Shown here one piece after another: positions 45,201-53,059 of a stretch of DNA of 64,000 nucleotides. The notes beneath the pieces were generated by a model, which searched no databases, was not told the DNA's origin, and worked only from the letters and a program-made list of their open reading frames with translations. The stretch covers positions 76,497 to 140,496 of the forward strand of contig CAYGSG010000001.1 in assembly GCA_964352615.1 (NCBI GenBank), given 5' to 3'. Position 1 is the first letter of the stretch, and each line of letters starts with the position of its first letter. A program made the translations under genes and the position numbers. This DNA is from OFTM382 sp964352615 (lineage in GTDB: Bacteria > Planctomycetota > Phycisphaerae > Phycisphaerales > UBA1924).

Positions 45201-47254
45201 CGCATGACGATCTCGGTTTCCCCGTGCTGGAGCATGAGTTCGGCCAGCGAAAGAAGGCATGCCTTGGCAGCCTCGGTCTCCCGCGGCACACCGAGATACT
45301 GGGGGACAATCGCGGGTGCACGGTTTTCTGGAGCCACCAGACCGAAGTACGCACCCGCATCGGTCTGTTCGGACGACTCCGCCAGAACCAGTTCCGCAGC
45401 GTTCTCAAGTTCTGCACTGCCAACGAACGCTTCTCGCCGCTGTTCGACGAGCGCGTTGGCTTGCGGCCCAAACTCTTCATCCTCTCCCAGCGTTTGGAGC
45501 AGTTCGAGTCCTGCGGCACGCTTCTTTAACTGTTTGGCATCGAGCAATCGCTCGCCGACTGAAACCTTTGACTCCGGAGGCAACTCGGCAAGCCGACTGA
45601 TCGCACCGCGTCTGAACGTCGCCCCGGTCCTTTGAAGGTTCTTCAGGAGAAGCTCAACCTCTGCGGCCGACACGGGTGATCCTCGAAGTGCTTCAAATGC
45701 CACCTCGTGCACTGCTTGGCGAGCGTCCGCCATCATGTTGACGATGAAGGCCCGATCATCACTGTCTAGCGCTCGTCGTTTCGATCTCTTCCCGCTGCCA
45801 CGCGCTCGCTCCCAAGGCGCCTTGAGTCCCGCAAGCTCGCGGATCACGCTGGCGCAGTCGTAGGCGTCCAAGGCACTCGCGAACGGCAGCAGTCGTTTGG
45901 GCTGATCAACCGTGATCGCCCCCAGTGCCTGCGCCGGGTCTCGGCGCTCACGGACCCACCCGTCCCACGGCCAGATCAAGTCCTCAAGTGGCTTGTTCTT
46001 GGCAGGGAACTGCTCAAAGACTCGTGCGACAGCATCAAACAACTCGTCACTGGCCAGCTTCGGCGCTTTCCTGAAATCGGACTCCGCAAGCATCATGCAG
46101 ATAAGGGTCAGCACACGCTCGTCGGTCTCGTCTCCACTTAGAAGCCGGCTCGCGGGGAACTCGATCGTCTCGGGCAAGTGCCCGATGCGTTGCGTGATAA
46201 GCAGTGCGGCCACTCTTCGGCCCGGATCATCGTCGTGTACGAGTGGGCGAGCGGCGCGGAGTGCAGCATCAGAGTTCTCGAATGCTGTGACCCACAGCGC
46301 GAGGTAGACATCCTCAGCGCTCCCAGACTCAATCGCTTTCGAACGGGTCTGCGCGTCGTCAAAGAACCGACAGAGTCTTTCGATCCCCTCATGCACGACT
46401 TTAATGCTGCCACCCGCCCAATGGAATCCGAGCCACACGTCGAAGGCACGCACAACGGCGCTGAAGCGGGAAAGATCGTGCTCGAGAATCAGACCGAGCA
46501 AGTAGCGAAATGCAGGCGGACTGGACTCGCCGGCTGATTCCAGAATGGACTGGCGAAGCCCCTCTTGCCGTTGCGCAGCGAGCAGGAGCTTGCCGATGAC
46601 TTCCCAGTCGTCGGGCTCGTCGCTGTTGAGCATCGCGATGATCGCATGCTCGCTCATCCGCCCAATCTCGTGTTGCCCGTTGATCGAGTCGACGAGCACC
46701 GACCTCACTTCCTCGGCGTCCTGCCCGCCCCCCCTTAACACCGAGCCGAGCAGCCAAGCGACCGCAGCCGGATCGCGATAGTCAAACTCGAGGTGCGACA
46801 CCCAAGCGGCAAGCCAGCCCGGCTTCGGGTCCAGCCCACGCAACGCGTCGCACATAATCATGAAATACCGCGCGCGAAACAGCCGATGCTGCTGTTCTCG
46901 TTCCGGCGAGCGAAACGGAAACTGCACATCTCGAAAGGCGTAGTCGATCAGACCGAGTGGGCGGCGGCTCAAGTCAACCCATGCGCGCTCCAGATGGCTC
47001 GCGACCGACGGAAACAGACCGACCCACAGCTCTCGCCGCTCGGCCGGTGTGATCGCATCAAAGAACGCAGCGGTTGTTTCGATCTGCTCGACGTTTTTCT
47101 CGTGATCTGCATAGTACTTCGCTCGGTTGCCAATCAGCTTCTTTAGGTCTCTGAGCCGATCCAGCGGGAACTTCGCAAGCACCTCAAGGCGTTTGTCCAG
47201 CCACTTCGGCTGCTTCGCGGCATCGATTTGCTTCTTAAGATCAGCGTTATCCAT
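42275..47254 (-). CDS. Giant DUF4132 (MolR/YehI-like) protein
   Basis: 1659 residues, soluble, mostly helical. I see no nuclease, ATPase or protease motif. The middle resembles the DUF4132 region (PREVDTDERFAVLMTEHQ, MLGMIEISDLVPK) and the C terminus matches the end of this family: YSVHLGSATTQVLPGR, then GRIFLPFADEDPRTAEVM, TKTLLLARDQEIKDPSIL. The first about 700 residues look like HEAT-type repeats (AVHEVAFEALRGSPVSAAEV, FRRGAISRLAELPPES). Function of the family is unknown. ATG 47254 lies 6 nt behind GGAAGG; GTG at 47260 is an alternative. It follows a small gene by 21 nt. Base composition looks less GC-rich than the flanks. Confidence 0.75.
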   Translation of the reverse strand: MDNADLKKQIDAAKQPKWLDKRLEVLAKFPLDRLRDLKKLIGNRAKYYADHEKNVEQIETTAAFFDAITPAERRELWVGLFPSVASHLERAWVDLSRRPLGLIDYAFRDVQFPFRSPEREQQHRLFRARYFMIMCDALRGLDPKPGWLAAWVSHLEFDYRDPAAVAWLLGSVLRGGGQDAEEVRSVLVDSINGQHEIGRMSEHAIIAMLNSDEPDDWEVIGKLLLAAQRQEGLRQSILESAGESSPPAFRYLLGLILEHDLSRFSAVVRAFDVWLGFHWAGGSIKVVHEGIERLCRFFDDAQTRSKAIESGSAEDVYLALWVTAFENSDAALRAARPLVHDDDPGRRVAALLITQRIGHLPETIEFPASRLLSGDETDERVLTLICMMLAESDFRKAPKLASDELFDAVARVFEQFPAKNKPLEDLIWPWDGWVRERRDPAQALGAITVDQPKRLLPFASALDAYDCASVIRELAGLKAPWERARGSGKRSKRRALDSDDRAFIVNMMADARQAVHEVAFEALRGSPVSAAEVELLLKNLQRTGATFRRGAISRLAELPPESKVSVGERLLDAKQLKKRAAGLELLQTLGEDEEFGPQANALVEQRREAFVGSAELENAAELVLAESSEQTDAGAYFGLVAPENRAPAIVPQYLGVPRETEAAKACLLSLAELMLQHGETEIVMRHQHLEPGEAEKRVQITEHFPAPGHLTARTDPVGEPLAGMPMREVWVEWERNRSQELRDPDGLELIRAWALTDVWNDNWLKLMPKPFRAEKNWSLQYAFKGLSGWLPSLADHAGGLAYLVQRLEDSIATRESAKDDTKGTRFDHESSKQSHDISLVEEFLQIARVGHRKDTPALRARFAALQMLASDRGIPGCEQGPSLDDFCQAFRAGLVTASDLIVLLLHERFPEEERVWRHRFGPIKEVTRFRQDGCIAEHPELVTAVDRVRDRLLEIELMRGERSTPATVPASEIRFAGGAEVLFRLIAALGRDKIMRQDQWGEPTRAYSFSRLISVTTPREVDTDERFAVLMTEHQVKPPRLLEIGMYAPQWAGHVERATDSSGFEDAVWWIHAHTKRSDAWRNQEIRELWEAQIKERTNLDAADLEEGAVDVAWFSRLIEKIGVPAWTAFQKPARFASNSGGHKRAQLFADAMLGMIEISDLVPKIDEQRNQDAVRAFGLVPLPKEVQKAQAETLTRYKRLQEFKRQSRKFGSQRQASEGRAVEIGMQNLARTAGYRDPRRLQWAMESEAVADLAKGPVHATVEETTVSLSLDASGLPELIISNKGKLLKSVPAKLRKHAEIAELKSRVPELRKQGARMRRSLEESMCRGDGFSGAELTEFYAHPMLQPMIKRLVFVSAHDIGSTLVGYPDENGRVLRGLSGVVESIGKRDLLRLAHPSDLRSRGDWHNWQRECFEAERMQPFKQVFRELYLRTKSEQGNCEMSRRYAGHQVNPRQALALLKQRQWFFAPEEGCRRVFHDEGLVAELWFQEHFHTPAEVDGLTLEGIAFRTKGGDRHAVHLMDVPERLFSEVMRDLDLAVSVAHAGGVDPEASASTIEMRATLLGETCRLLGLNNVRVDGHHAVIDGTRARYSVHLGSATTQVLPGRMLVIVAVHSQYRGRIFLPFADEDPRTAEVMTKTLLLARDQEIKDPSILGQIS

Positions 47255-47275
47255 GGACACACCTTCCCGAGATCA

Positions 47276-47719
47276 TCACGCGCCCGCCAAGAAGGTCAGG
47301 CGCAGGAACACCATTCGGCTATTGGGCGACAAGTAAACCGGCTCATCGAGCCCGCGTCGCTCGACTTCATCGATAACAACGAGGTACATGCCGTCTTCGA
47401 AGGCCTGTAGGGCTGTGGCTACCGCTTCATCCGCATCCGCCAGTTCCCGGCCAGGACGGCCCGCAGGGTTAACCTTCCCCTGTGCAGCGCCGCGGTGGAT
47501 CGACGCCGCCGATAGCACGCGGTCGAACCGACTCCCCTCTTGACGTTCGTTGAACGCCCGAACCTGCTGACGAACGACATGCTCAATCAGATGCCGAAGA
47601 GGCATGTCACCATCGTCATGGATGTCACTCGGCGGCGTGACGTCGAAGTCGCCTAGTAAAGGCTTTCGCTGGCCTACACATCTCGTTGACACCTTGACGA
47701 CCACTCGCTCAGTCTCCAT
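47276..47719 (-). CDS. Small protein paired with the DUF4132 gene
   Basis: 147 residues, no signal peptide or membrane helix. Features: RHLIEHVVRQQVRAFNERQE, DADEAVATALQAFEDGMYLV and a C-terminal VYLSPNSRMVFLRLTFLAGA. Function unknown; it precedes and is probably cotranscribed with the DUF4132 gene, so the two may form a complex. The ATG directly abuts a tRNA 3' fragment (47720-47744); the in-frame upstream stop lies within 30 nt, so the start is real or up to 38 residues further in (next Met at MPLRHL). Confidence 0.6.
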   Translation of the reverse strand: METERVVVKVSTRCVGQRKPLLGDFDVTPPSDIHDDGDMPLRHLIEHVVRQQVRAFNERQEGSRFDRVLSAASIHRGAAQGKVNPAGRPGRELADADEAVATALQAFEDGMYLVVIDEVERRGLDEPVYLSPNSRMVFLRLTFLAGA

Positions 47720-47744
47720 GCCGGTTCGATCCCGGTCGCCCGCT
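47720..47744 (+). other. 3' fragment of a tRNA gene, probable integration scar (att)
   Basis: The 25 bases form a full T-arm (GCCGG-TTCGATC-CCGGT) followed by the 3' acceptor strand CGCCCGC and discriminator T. There is no D-arm or anticodon arm upstream. It differs at 3 of 25 positions from the intact tRNA-Gly(CCC) at 54084, so it probably derives from another tRNA-Gly (acceptor GCGGGCG). Such 3' fragments mark one end of islands inserted at tRNA genes. It separates the accessory region (left) from ordinary metabolic genes (right). Confidence 0.7.
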
Positions 47745-47762
47745 TACGTGATGCTCGTTGGC

Positions 47763-48668
47763 TTAGGCCGGATCGCAACTCCGGTAGGCATCGATGACGG
47801 CCCGTTCGCCATCGGCGCCGCCGATCGAGTTGCCGTGCTCCATGCCAAGGATGCCCTTAAAGCCCTTGGCCTTGATGTGCTTGAACACGTTGGCGTAGTT
47901 GATCTCGCCGGTGGTTGGCTCGCGCCGACCCGGGTTGTCGCCGATCTGGAAGTACGCGATCTCGTCCCAGCACCGATCGATGTTGGGGATCAGGTTGCCC
48001 TCGCTCGCCTGCTGGTGGTAGAGGTCGCAGAGAATCTTGCAAGAGGGGCTATCGACCGCCCGGCAAATCTCATACGCGTGGGCCATCTCTGCGAGGAGCA
48101 TGCCGGGATGATCGCGCGGGTTGAGCGGTTCGAGCACCATGACCAGGTTGTGAGGCTCAAGAATCTCGCAAGCAGCTCTTAGCTGATCGACGGCGTACGC
48201 GGTCTGGTAGCCCGGATCGAGGCGTGGCTCGCTCTTGCCCGGCACAACGGTCATCCACTTGGTGTTGGTGTGCTTGGCCACATCGACGGCTGCCTTGGTT
48301 TCGTCGAGAAACTTGGCCCGATCGCCCAAGTCGCCCCGGCTAAAGGTCGGCCCCCACGCGGTCGAAGGGTTCAGCACGAAGACGCCCATCTTCATGCCGA
48401 GATCAGCCATCGACGCGGCGATGCGGTGCTGGTCGTCCTCGCTTCGGCCCGACATGCCGTTGTCTTCCCACGCGGTGAAACCCTCGGCGGCAGCGAACTC
48501 AAGCTGGGCGACCGGGTCGCTGCCCGCAAGATTATTGAACATGCCAAAGTGCGGAGCGAAGTGCATCCCGAACTGCGTGGGGCGCGATGCCCGTGCGCCT
48601 ACGACGCTTGTAGCGCTCGCGGCAACACCGGCAGCCCCGACACTCGCGATAAAGGTCCTGCGGTCCAT
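47763..48668 (-). CDS. Sugar phosphate isomerase/epimerase (hydroxypyruvate isomerase-like), exported
   Basis: 301 residues. Tat-type start MDRRTFIASVGAAGVAASA, then a xylose-isomerase-like TIM barrel with the metal ligands in VMVLEPLNPRDHPG (Glu), KILCDLYHQQASEGN (Asp, His), IAYFQIGDNPGRREPTTGEI (His replaced by Gln/Asp region) and FKGILGMEHGNS (Glu). ATG 48668 follows AAGGAGG. It is followed, on the same strand, after the oxidoreductase gene by 14 nt, so both act on the same sugar derivative, probably in the periplasm. The exact substrate is unknown. Confidence 0.82.
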   Translation of the reverse strand: MDRRTFIASVGAAGVAASATSVVGARASRPTQFGMHFAPHFGMFNNLAGSDPVAQLEFAAAEGFTAWEDNGMSGRSEDDQHRIAASMADLGMKMGVFVLNPSTAWGPTFSRGDLGDRAKFLDETKAAVDVAKHTNTKWMTVVPGKSEPRLDPGYQTAYAVDQLRAACEILEPHNLVMVLEPLNPRDHPGMLLAEMAHAYEICRAVDSPSCKILCDLYHQQASEGNLIPNIDRCWDEIAYFQIGDNPGRREPTTGEINYANVFKHIKAKGFKGILGMEHGNSIGGADGERAVIDAYRSCDPA

Positions 48669-48682
48669 CTTCGTTTCCCTCC

Positions 48683-49960
48683 TTAGATAAGCGGCGTGCG
48701 TCCGGGCGTGGGCACCGGTTCGGTAACAAGCGAGCCCATCGCGTAGGCCGCGGGCGAAAGATCGAGCTGCGAGTTCATCGCCTGCTCCCAGGTCACCGCT
48801 TTGCCGGTATACGCGCTCATCCGGCCCATGATCGCGGTAAGCGTGCTCTCGGCGACTCGCTTGGCTTCGTTGAGCCGTGGTCGATCGCCCCGGATGGAGC
48901 GGATGAGCTGCTCGTGCTCGGTGACGTACGGGTTGGCCGAGCCGTTCATCTCCCAATTTTCGGCTGCTTCGATCCGCGAGTAACCGTGCCAGCTTGTCGA
49001 TCGGCCCTTGGTGCCCTGGATGTGCTCAGCGACGTGCGACTCGCACCCGTCGGTCTGCCGGCACATGCTCATCAAGTGCGCGCCCGAGGGGTATTCGTAG
49101 TCGATGGCGAAATGATCGAAGATGTTGCCGTACTTGGCCGCGGTGCGGACCTGCCTGCCGCCCATGCCAACGCACTGAGCGGGCGGGCCGCCCATCGCCC
49201 AGTTGATGGCGTCGAGGTTGTGGACGTGCTGTTCGGTGATGTGGTCGCCCGAGAGCCAGCAGAAGTACAGCCAGTTTCGGCACTGCCATTCCATATCGGT
49301 GTACGACTCTTGCCGTTCGTGCACCCACAGACCGCCCTGGTTCCAGAAGCAGCGGGCGCTGACGGGTTCACCGATCGCGCCATCGCTGAGGCGCTTCATG
49401 AGCTCGAGGTAGTTGTCTTGATGGCGCCGCTGGGTGCCCGCGACGACCGAGAGGGACTGAGCGTCCGCAGACCGCGCTGCCTCGATGACGCTGCGGATGC
49501 CTGCGGGATCAACCGCGACAGGTTTTTCTAGAAAGACGTGCTTGCCTGCACGTACCGCTGCTTCAAAGTGGATCGGTCGAAAGTGCGGCGGGGTAGCCAG
49601 GCAGACGTAGTGCACATCGTCCAGCGCGAGCAACTGCTTGTAGGCATCAAAGCCTGTGAACTGCCTCTCGGGTGGCACGTCCACCCGGCCTAGCCAGTCT
49701 TCCTCACCTGCCAAGTGCTCGTGCGCCGACTGAAGCCGGTCGGGAAAGAGGTCAGCCATCGCGACGATGCGCACGCTGGGGTCCGCTTCGAGCGCGTTCC
49801 ACGCGGCACCGGTGCCCCGTCCGCCGCAACCGATGACCCCGACCCGGATGGCATCGTCGTTCGAGCCCCTCAGCCCTGCTGCGAACGCGGGTGACACCGC
49901 GATGCCCGCTGCGGTCACGATCCCGGTCTTGATGGCGTCTCTGCGTGTCCAGTCGTTCAT
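48683..49960 (-). CDS. Gfo/Idh/MocA-family oxidoreductase, exported
   Basis: 425 residues. Twin-arginine-like start (DWTRRDAIKTGIVTAAGIAV), then a Rossmann domain (RVGVIGCGGRGTGAAWNAL), YVCLATPPHFRPIHFEAAV, GKHVFLEKPVAVD (catalytic Lys in EKP), and C-terminal substrate domain with WLYFCWLSGDHITEQHVHNLD. NAD(P)-dependent oxidation or reduction of a sugar or inositol derivative. It is the gene upstream of the isomerase at 47763, and the pair is typical of planctomycete carbohydrate catabolism. Confidence 0.88.
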   Translation of the reverse strand: MNDWTRRDAIKTGIVTAAGIAVSPAFAAGLRGSNDDAIRVGVIGCGGRGTGAAWNALEADPSVRIVAMADLFPDRLQSAHEHLAGEEDWLGRVDVPPERQFTGFDAYKQLLALDDVHYVCLATPPHFRPIHFEAAVRAGKHVFLEKPVAVDPAGIRSVIEAARSADAQSLSVVAGTQRRHQDNYLELMKRLSDGAIGEPVSARCFWNQGGLWVHERQESYTDMEWQCRNWLYFCWLSGDHITEQHVHNLDAINWAMGGPPAQCVGMGGRQVRTAAKYGNIFDHFAIDYEYPSGAHLMSMCRQTDGCESHVAEHIQGTKGRSTSWHGYSRIEAAENWEMNGSANPYVTEHEQLIRSIRGDRPRLNEAKRVAESTLTAIMGRMSAYTGKAVTWEQAMNSQLDLSPAAYAMGSLVTEPVPTPGRTPLI

Positions 49961-49996
49961 GATGCTGCTCCCAAAGCGTTTGCTTGGTCTCGGTTT

Positions 49997-50935
49997 CTAG
50001 AGTCCGAGCGCGCGGTCCATTCGGTTGCTGATATCGGTGAGCCGTTCGAGGTCGCCGCCGGCGACCTCTGCGGTGGCCCAGCCGGTGTAGCCAAGCTTCG
50101 CGAGCGCTGAGCGCACCGCGGCCCAGTCAAGATCGCCCTCGTCGATCTCGACGCCGAAGCCGGCCCACTTGCCTTCTTTGCCAGCCTTGGCGCGCGAGTA
50201 GCCCTTGATGTCGAGGCGGAAGATCCGCGTGCCCAGCGCGCTGATCCAGTGCTCGGGCCAGCCGTAACGCCAGATGTTGCCGATATCGAGGTACCACCCC
50301 ACTACGTTCGCGCCCGCGAGGCCGTTCAACTCATCGACGTAAGCTGCCGCTTCGAGCGGGCTCAGCAAGAACTCGTTCCAGACGTTCTCGATCGCGATGC
50401 GAACATCTAGTTCTCGCGCCAAAGGAAGCACCTTGGCGATGGACGCGATCGAGAGCTTCCAAGCCTCGGCGTAGGGCATCGATTGGATGACCACCGCGGG
50501 CACCAGCAGCACGGTGCGCTCATCCGTGCGCACGCCGGCGGGCTCGCACCAGGCATCGCAGTCGCGGATAGCGCGTTCCAAACCGGCGAGACCTTCCTCG
50601 CGCACGGCTTCATCGGGATGGTTGAGCGGCTTGGCCCAGTGCACGGAGTCCACCACGCCTATGACGCGCAGGTCGCTTGCGGCTTTGGCCTCGGCGATTT
50701 CCTCAGCGGTCACGCTGCTGGGCGCATCGAGTTCAACGCCCGCAAAGCCCGCTGCGCGCGCGATGGCGAACTTCTCGGCCAGCGTGGTGCCACCAGCGAT
50801 CATGCCGATCTTGAGCGCCTTTTGGATGCGCACGGCTGGCGTCGATGCGGTAAGCGAACCCTTCGCGCTAAGCCCAATCGCGGCGGTCCCGGCGGCAGCG
50901 GTGAGCATGAACTCCCGCCGATCGATGGGCCGCAT
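49997..50935 (-). CDS. Sugar phosphate isomerase/epimerase, exported
   Basis: 312 residues. Start MRPIDRREFMLTAAAGTAAIGL is a Tat-like signal. TIM-barrel with KIGMIAGGTTLAEKFAIAR, GVELDAPS, VRIAIENVWNEFLLSP (Glu), VVGWYLDIGNIWRYG (Asp), RIFRLDIKGYS and WATAEVAGG (Glu). The start overlaps the stop of the upstream oxidoreductase (ATGA), so the two are translated together. Confidence 0.85.
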   Translation of the reverse strand: MRPIDRREFMLTAAAGTAAIGLSAKGSLTASTPAVRIQKALKIGMIAGGTTLAEKFAIARAAGFAGVELDAPSSVTAEEIAEAKAASDLRVIGVVDSVHWAKPLNHPDEAVREEGLAGLERAIRDCDAWCEPAGVRTDERTVLLVPAVVIQSMPYAEAWKLSIASIAKVLPLARELDVRIAIENVWNEFLLSPLEAAAYVDELNGLAGANVVGWYLDIGNIWRYGWPEHWISALGTRIFRLDIKGYSRAKAGKEGKWAGFGVEIDEGDLDWAAVRSALAKLGYTGWATAEVAGGDLERLTDISNRMDRALGL

Positions 50936-52314
50936 CAGAGCAGCCTCGTCTTGCCGGGGATGGCCACGGCGGGTGTAGGCCGGGGGCCCATCGCCCAAGG
51001 CTCGGGATTGAGGACCTCATCGGATTGCATCGCCTGCTCCCACGTGACGACCTGGCCCGTGTAGGCGGCCATGCGGCCCATGATCGCGAGCAGCGTGGAA
51101 CGCGCCATGAATTCGCCATCGTTGAGAGGCGTGCCCGACCGGATGGCCTTGAAGAGCAGGTCGTGCTCGCGCTGGTACATGTCGTTGCCCGGCGCTGAGC
51201 CTCGCCAGGGCTGGTCGCCTTCGATGACGTGCTCTGCGGTCCACGGCTTCATGGTGCAGTGGCCGCGCGATCCGAGGACGTACATGGAGTTGTCGGATGG
51301 TGTGTTGGGCCAGTGGCGGCAGGTGTGGTACGCGCGCACGCCGCCGGGGTACTCGTAGACCACAGAGAAGTGATCGAACACGTTGCCGGTTTCAGGCAAT
51401 TCGTCGCGTACCTGCCGACCGCCGGTGGCGAAACACTGCTCGGGGGGCGCATCGCCCATCGCCCAGCCGATCCAGTCGATCGCATGCACAGCCTGCTCGA
51501 CGATGTGATCGCCCGAGAGCGGGTGAAAGTAGTGCCAGTTGCGGGCCTGGAACTCAGTGTCGGTCCAAGGCGACTGGCGGGCCTTGGGCTGAATCCAGCC
51601 GGTGGTGTTGTATGTGGACTGGATGCTGCGGATATCGCCGATGCCCCCGGCGCGAAGACGGTCGAACGTTTCGCGCACCTGGTCCTGGTAGCGCCAGCAG
51701 AAGCCGCTCATTAGGCTGAGCTGCTTAGACTTCGCGAGTCGCGCCGATTCGAGCACCGAGCGCACGCCGGGCGCATCGACGGCGACGGGCTTCTCACAGA
51801 AAACATGCTTGCCCGCCGCCACCGCTGCCGCGAGGTGCTGAGGCCTAAAAGCAGGCGGCGTGGTGAGCAGCACGACATCCACGCCCGAATCGATGACACG
51901 TTGGTAGGCATCGAACCCGTAAAACTTCCGGTCGGCAGAGACCCTGATTTTGCGCTCAGCGAGGTCCGTGCCGTTCTCCGCGTCGGCATCGAGCAGGTCG
52001 GCACGCGTGTTCTCAAGGCACGGTTCGAGGCGTTCTTCAAACAGGTCGCCCATCGCCCACAGCACCGAGCCTTCGTCGGCGTGGAGAGCCTGCACCAAGG
52101 CTCCCGTGCCGCGCCCGCCGCACCCGACTACGCCCACTCGCAGTTCGGCAGAGTTCGTGCGACCGCGTGCAAGCGAAGGGCCAGCTACAGCGCTGACCGC
52201 GCCAACGGTTGCCGCGGTCTTGACAAACTCACGCCTGGTCCAATCGCTATCGGCTGGCTGGTTGCTGGGTTGGTTGCTGGGTTGGTTGCTGGGTTGGTTG
52301 CTGGGTTGGTTCAT
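50935..52314 (-). CDS. Gfo/Idh/MocA-family oxidoreductase with NQPS-repeat N terminus
   Basis: 459 residues. The N terminus is four tandem NQPS units, encoded by the 12-bp repeat at 52261-52308, then a Tat-like signal (DWTRREFVKTAATVGAVSAV), Rossmann motif RVGVVGCGGRGTGALVQAL, GKHVFCEKPVAVDA and WHYFHPLSGDHIVEQAVHAID. ATG 52314 has AGGAGG 6 nt upstream, lying inside the preceding SUMF1-like gene, so translation depends on that mRNA. An upstream in-frame TTG (52332) is less likely. The repeat places the Tat motif about 20 residues from the start, which could affect export. Confidence 0.87.
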   Translation of the reverse strand: MNQPSNQPSNQPSNQPSNQPADSDWTRREFVKTAATVGAVSAVAGPSLARGRTNSAELRVGVVGCGGRGTGALVQALHADEGSVLWAMGDLFEERLEPCLENTRADLLDADAENGTDLAERKIRVSADRKFYGFDAYQRVIDSGVDVVLLTTPPAFRPQHLAAAVAAGKHVFCEKPVAVDAPGVRSVLESARLAKSKQLSLMSGFCWRYQDQVRETFDRLRAGGIGDIRSIQSTYNTTGWIQPKARQSPWTDTEFQARNWHYFHPLSGDHIVEQAVHAIDWIGWAMGDAPPEQCFATGGRQVRDELPETGNVFDHFSVVYEYPGGVRAYHTCRHWPNTPSDNSMYVLGSRGHCTMKPWTAEHVIEGDQPWRGSAPGNDMYQREHDLLFKAIRSGTPLNDGEFMARSTLLAIMGRMAAYTGQVVTWEQAMQSDEVLNPEPWAMGPRPTPAVAIPGKTRLL

Positions 52315-53059
52315 CGGCTGCCTCCTCGACAACGAAGCGGAATCCGACCCACGAGCAGTCGGCGAGCCACCATCGGCTCTTGGGGATCTGCGGGTCGGAA
52401 CGGTTCCACGAGCGGGCTTGCTGTTGAACGGCTTGCGGCGTGTTTCGATCGGCCGCGTCGCGGTAGCTGCCGCCCATCGCCACGGGCTTGCCCTCGGTGG
52501 CGACCCACTCGGCGACGTTCCCGAGCGTGTCGTGCAAGCCGAGAGGATTCACACCGAGCAAACCTACCGGCTTCGTGTTGTTGTCGCTGTTGGCCGCGGT
52601 CCAGGCGTGGTCGTCGAGCGCTGCGTCCTCATCGATTGCCGCGTACGCCGTGAACTCGGCAGGCGTAGGGAGACGCGCCACCAGGCCGGTCCGCTGGCTG
52701 AACCACACGCAGAACGACTCGGCGGCCCCTCGGGTCATGCCGATGGCTGGATACCCCGAGTGGCCCATGCCGCGGTCGGGCGGCACGTACGGCTTGCTCG
52801 GCCGGGTCACCGCATCAGCTTCGGTTCCATCGGGAACATCCAAGCCGTAGAGATAGATGTCGTAGAGGTCCCAGGTGACCTCGGTTCGGCTGACCCAAAG
52901 CACGGGCTTGCCATCGCGTTCTACGCGAACGAGTTCGCACTCGACGACGGTGCCCGGGATGCGCACGGTCTTGGACAGCGCTTGCTCGGCGGGCTGGGCG
53001 GAAGCTAGGGTGACCGCCATGAGCGTGATGCAAACGAAATGGGCCAGCGCCCTGCTCAT
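52247..53059 (-). CDS. SUMF1/formylglycine-generating-enzyme-like exported protein
   Basis: 270 residues. Sec signal (ALAHFVCITLMAVTLASAQP), then a SUMF1-fold domain with SRTEVTWDLYDIY, GYPAIGMTRGAAESFCVWFS, RLPTPAEFTAYA, GLHDTLGNVAEWVA and VAMGGSYRD, ending WVGFRFVV. The catalytic Cys pair of true formylglycine-generating enzymes is not evident, so it is probably a binding paralogue. The C-terminal tail is four PTQQ units from the same 12-bp repeat that encodes NQPS in the next gene; the two genes overlap by 68 nt. AGGAGG precedes the ATG. Confidence 0.85.
   Translation of the reverse strand: MSRALAHFVCITLMAVTLASAQPAEQALSKTVRIPGTVVECELVRVERDGKPVLWVSRTEVTWDLYDIYLYGLDVPDGTEADAVTRPSKPYVPPDRGMGHSGYPAIGMTRGAAESFCVWFSQRTGLVARLPTPAEFTAYAAIDEDAALDDHAWTAANSDNNTKPVGLLGVNPLGLHDTLGNVAEWVATEGKPVAMGGSYRDAADRNTPQAVQQQARSWNRSDPQIPKSRWWLADCSWVGFRFVVEEAADEPTQQPTQQPTQQPTQQPASR
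52261..52308. repeat. 12-bp tandem repeat, four copies, coding in two frames
   Basis: Four exact copies of GTTGCTGGGTTG on the plus strand (plus partial units at both sides). On the minus strand the SUMF1-like gene reads it as PTQQ and the oxidoreductase gene reads it, shifted by one base, as NQPS. Because the unit is a multiple of three, copy-number changes lengthen both proteins without a frameshift. Confidence 0.95.
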
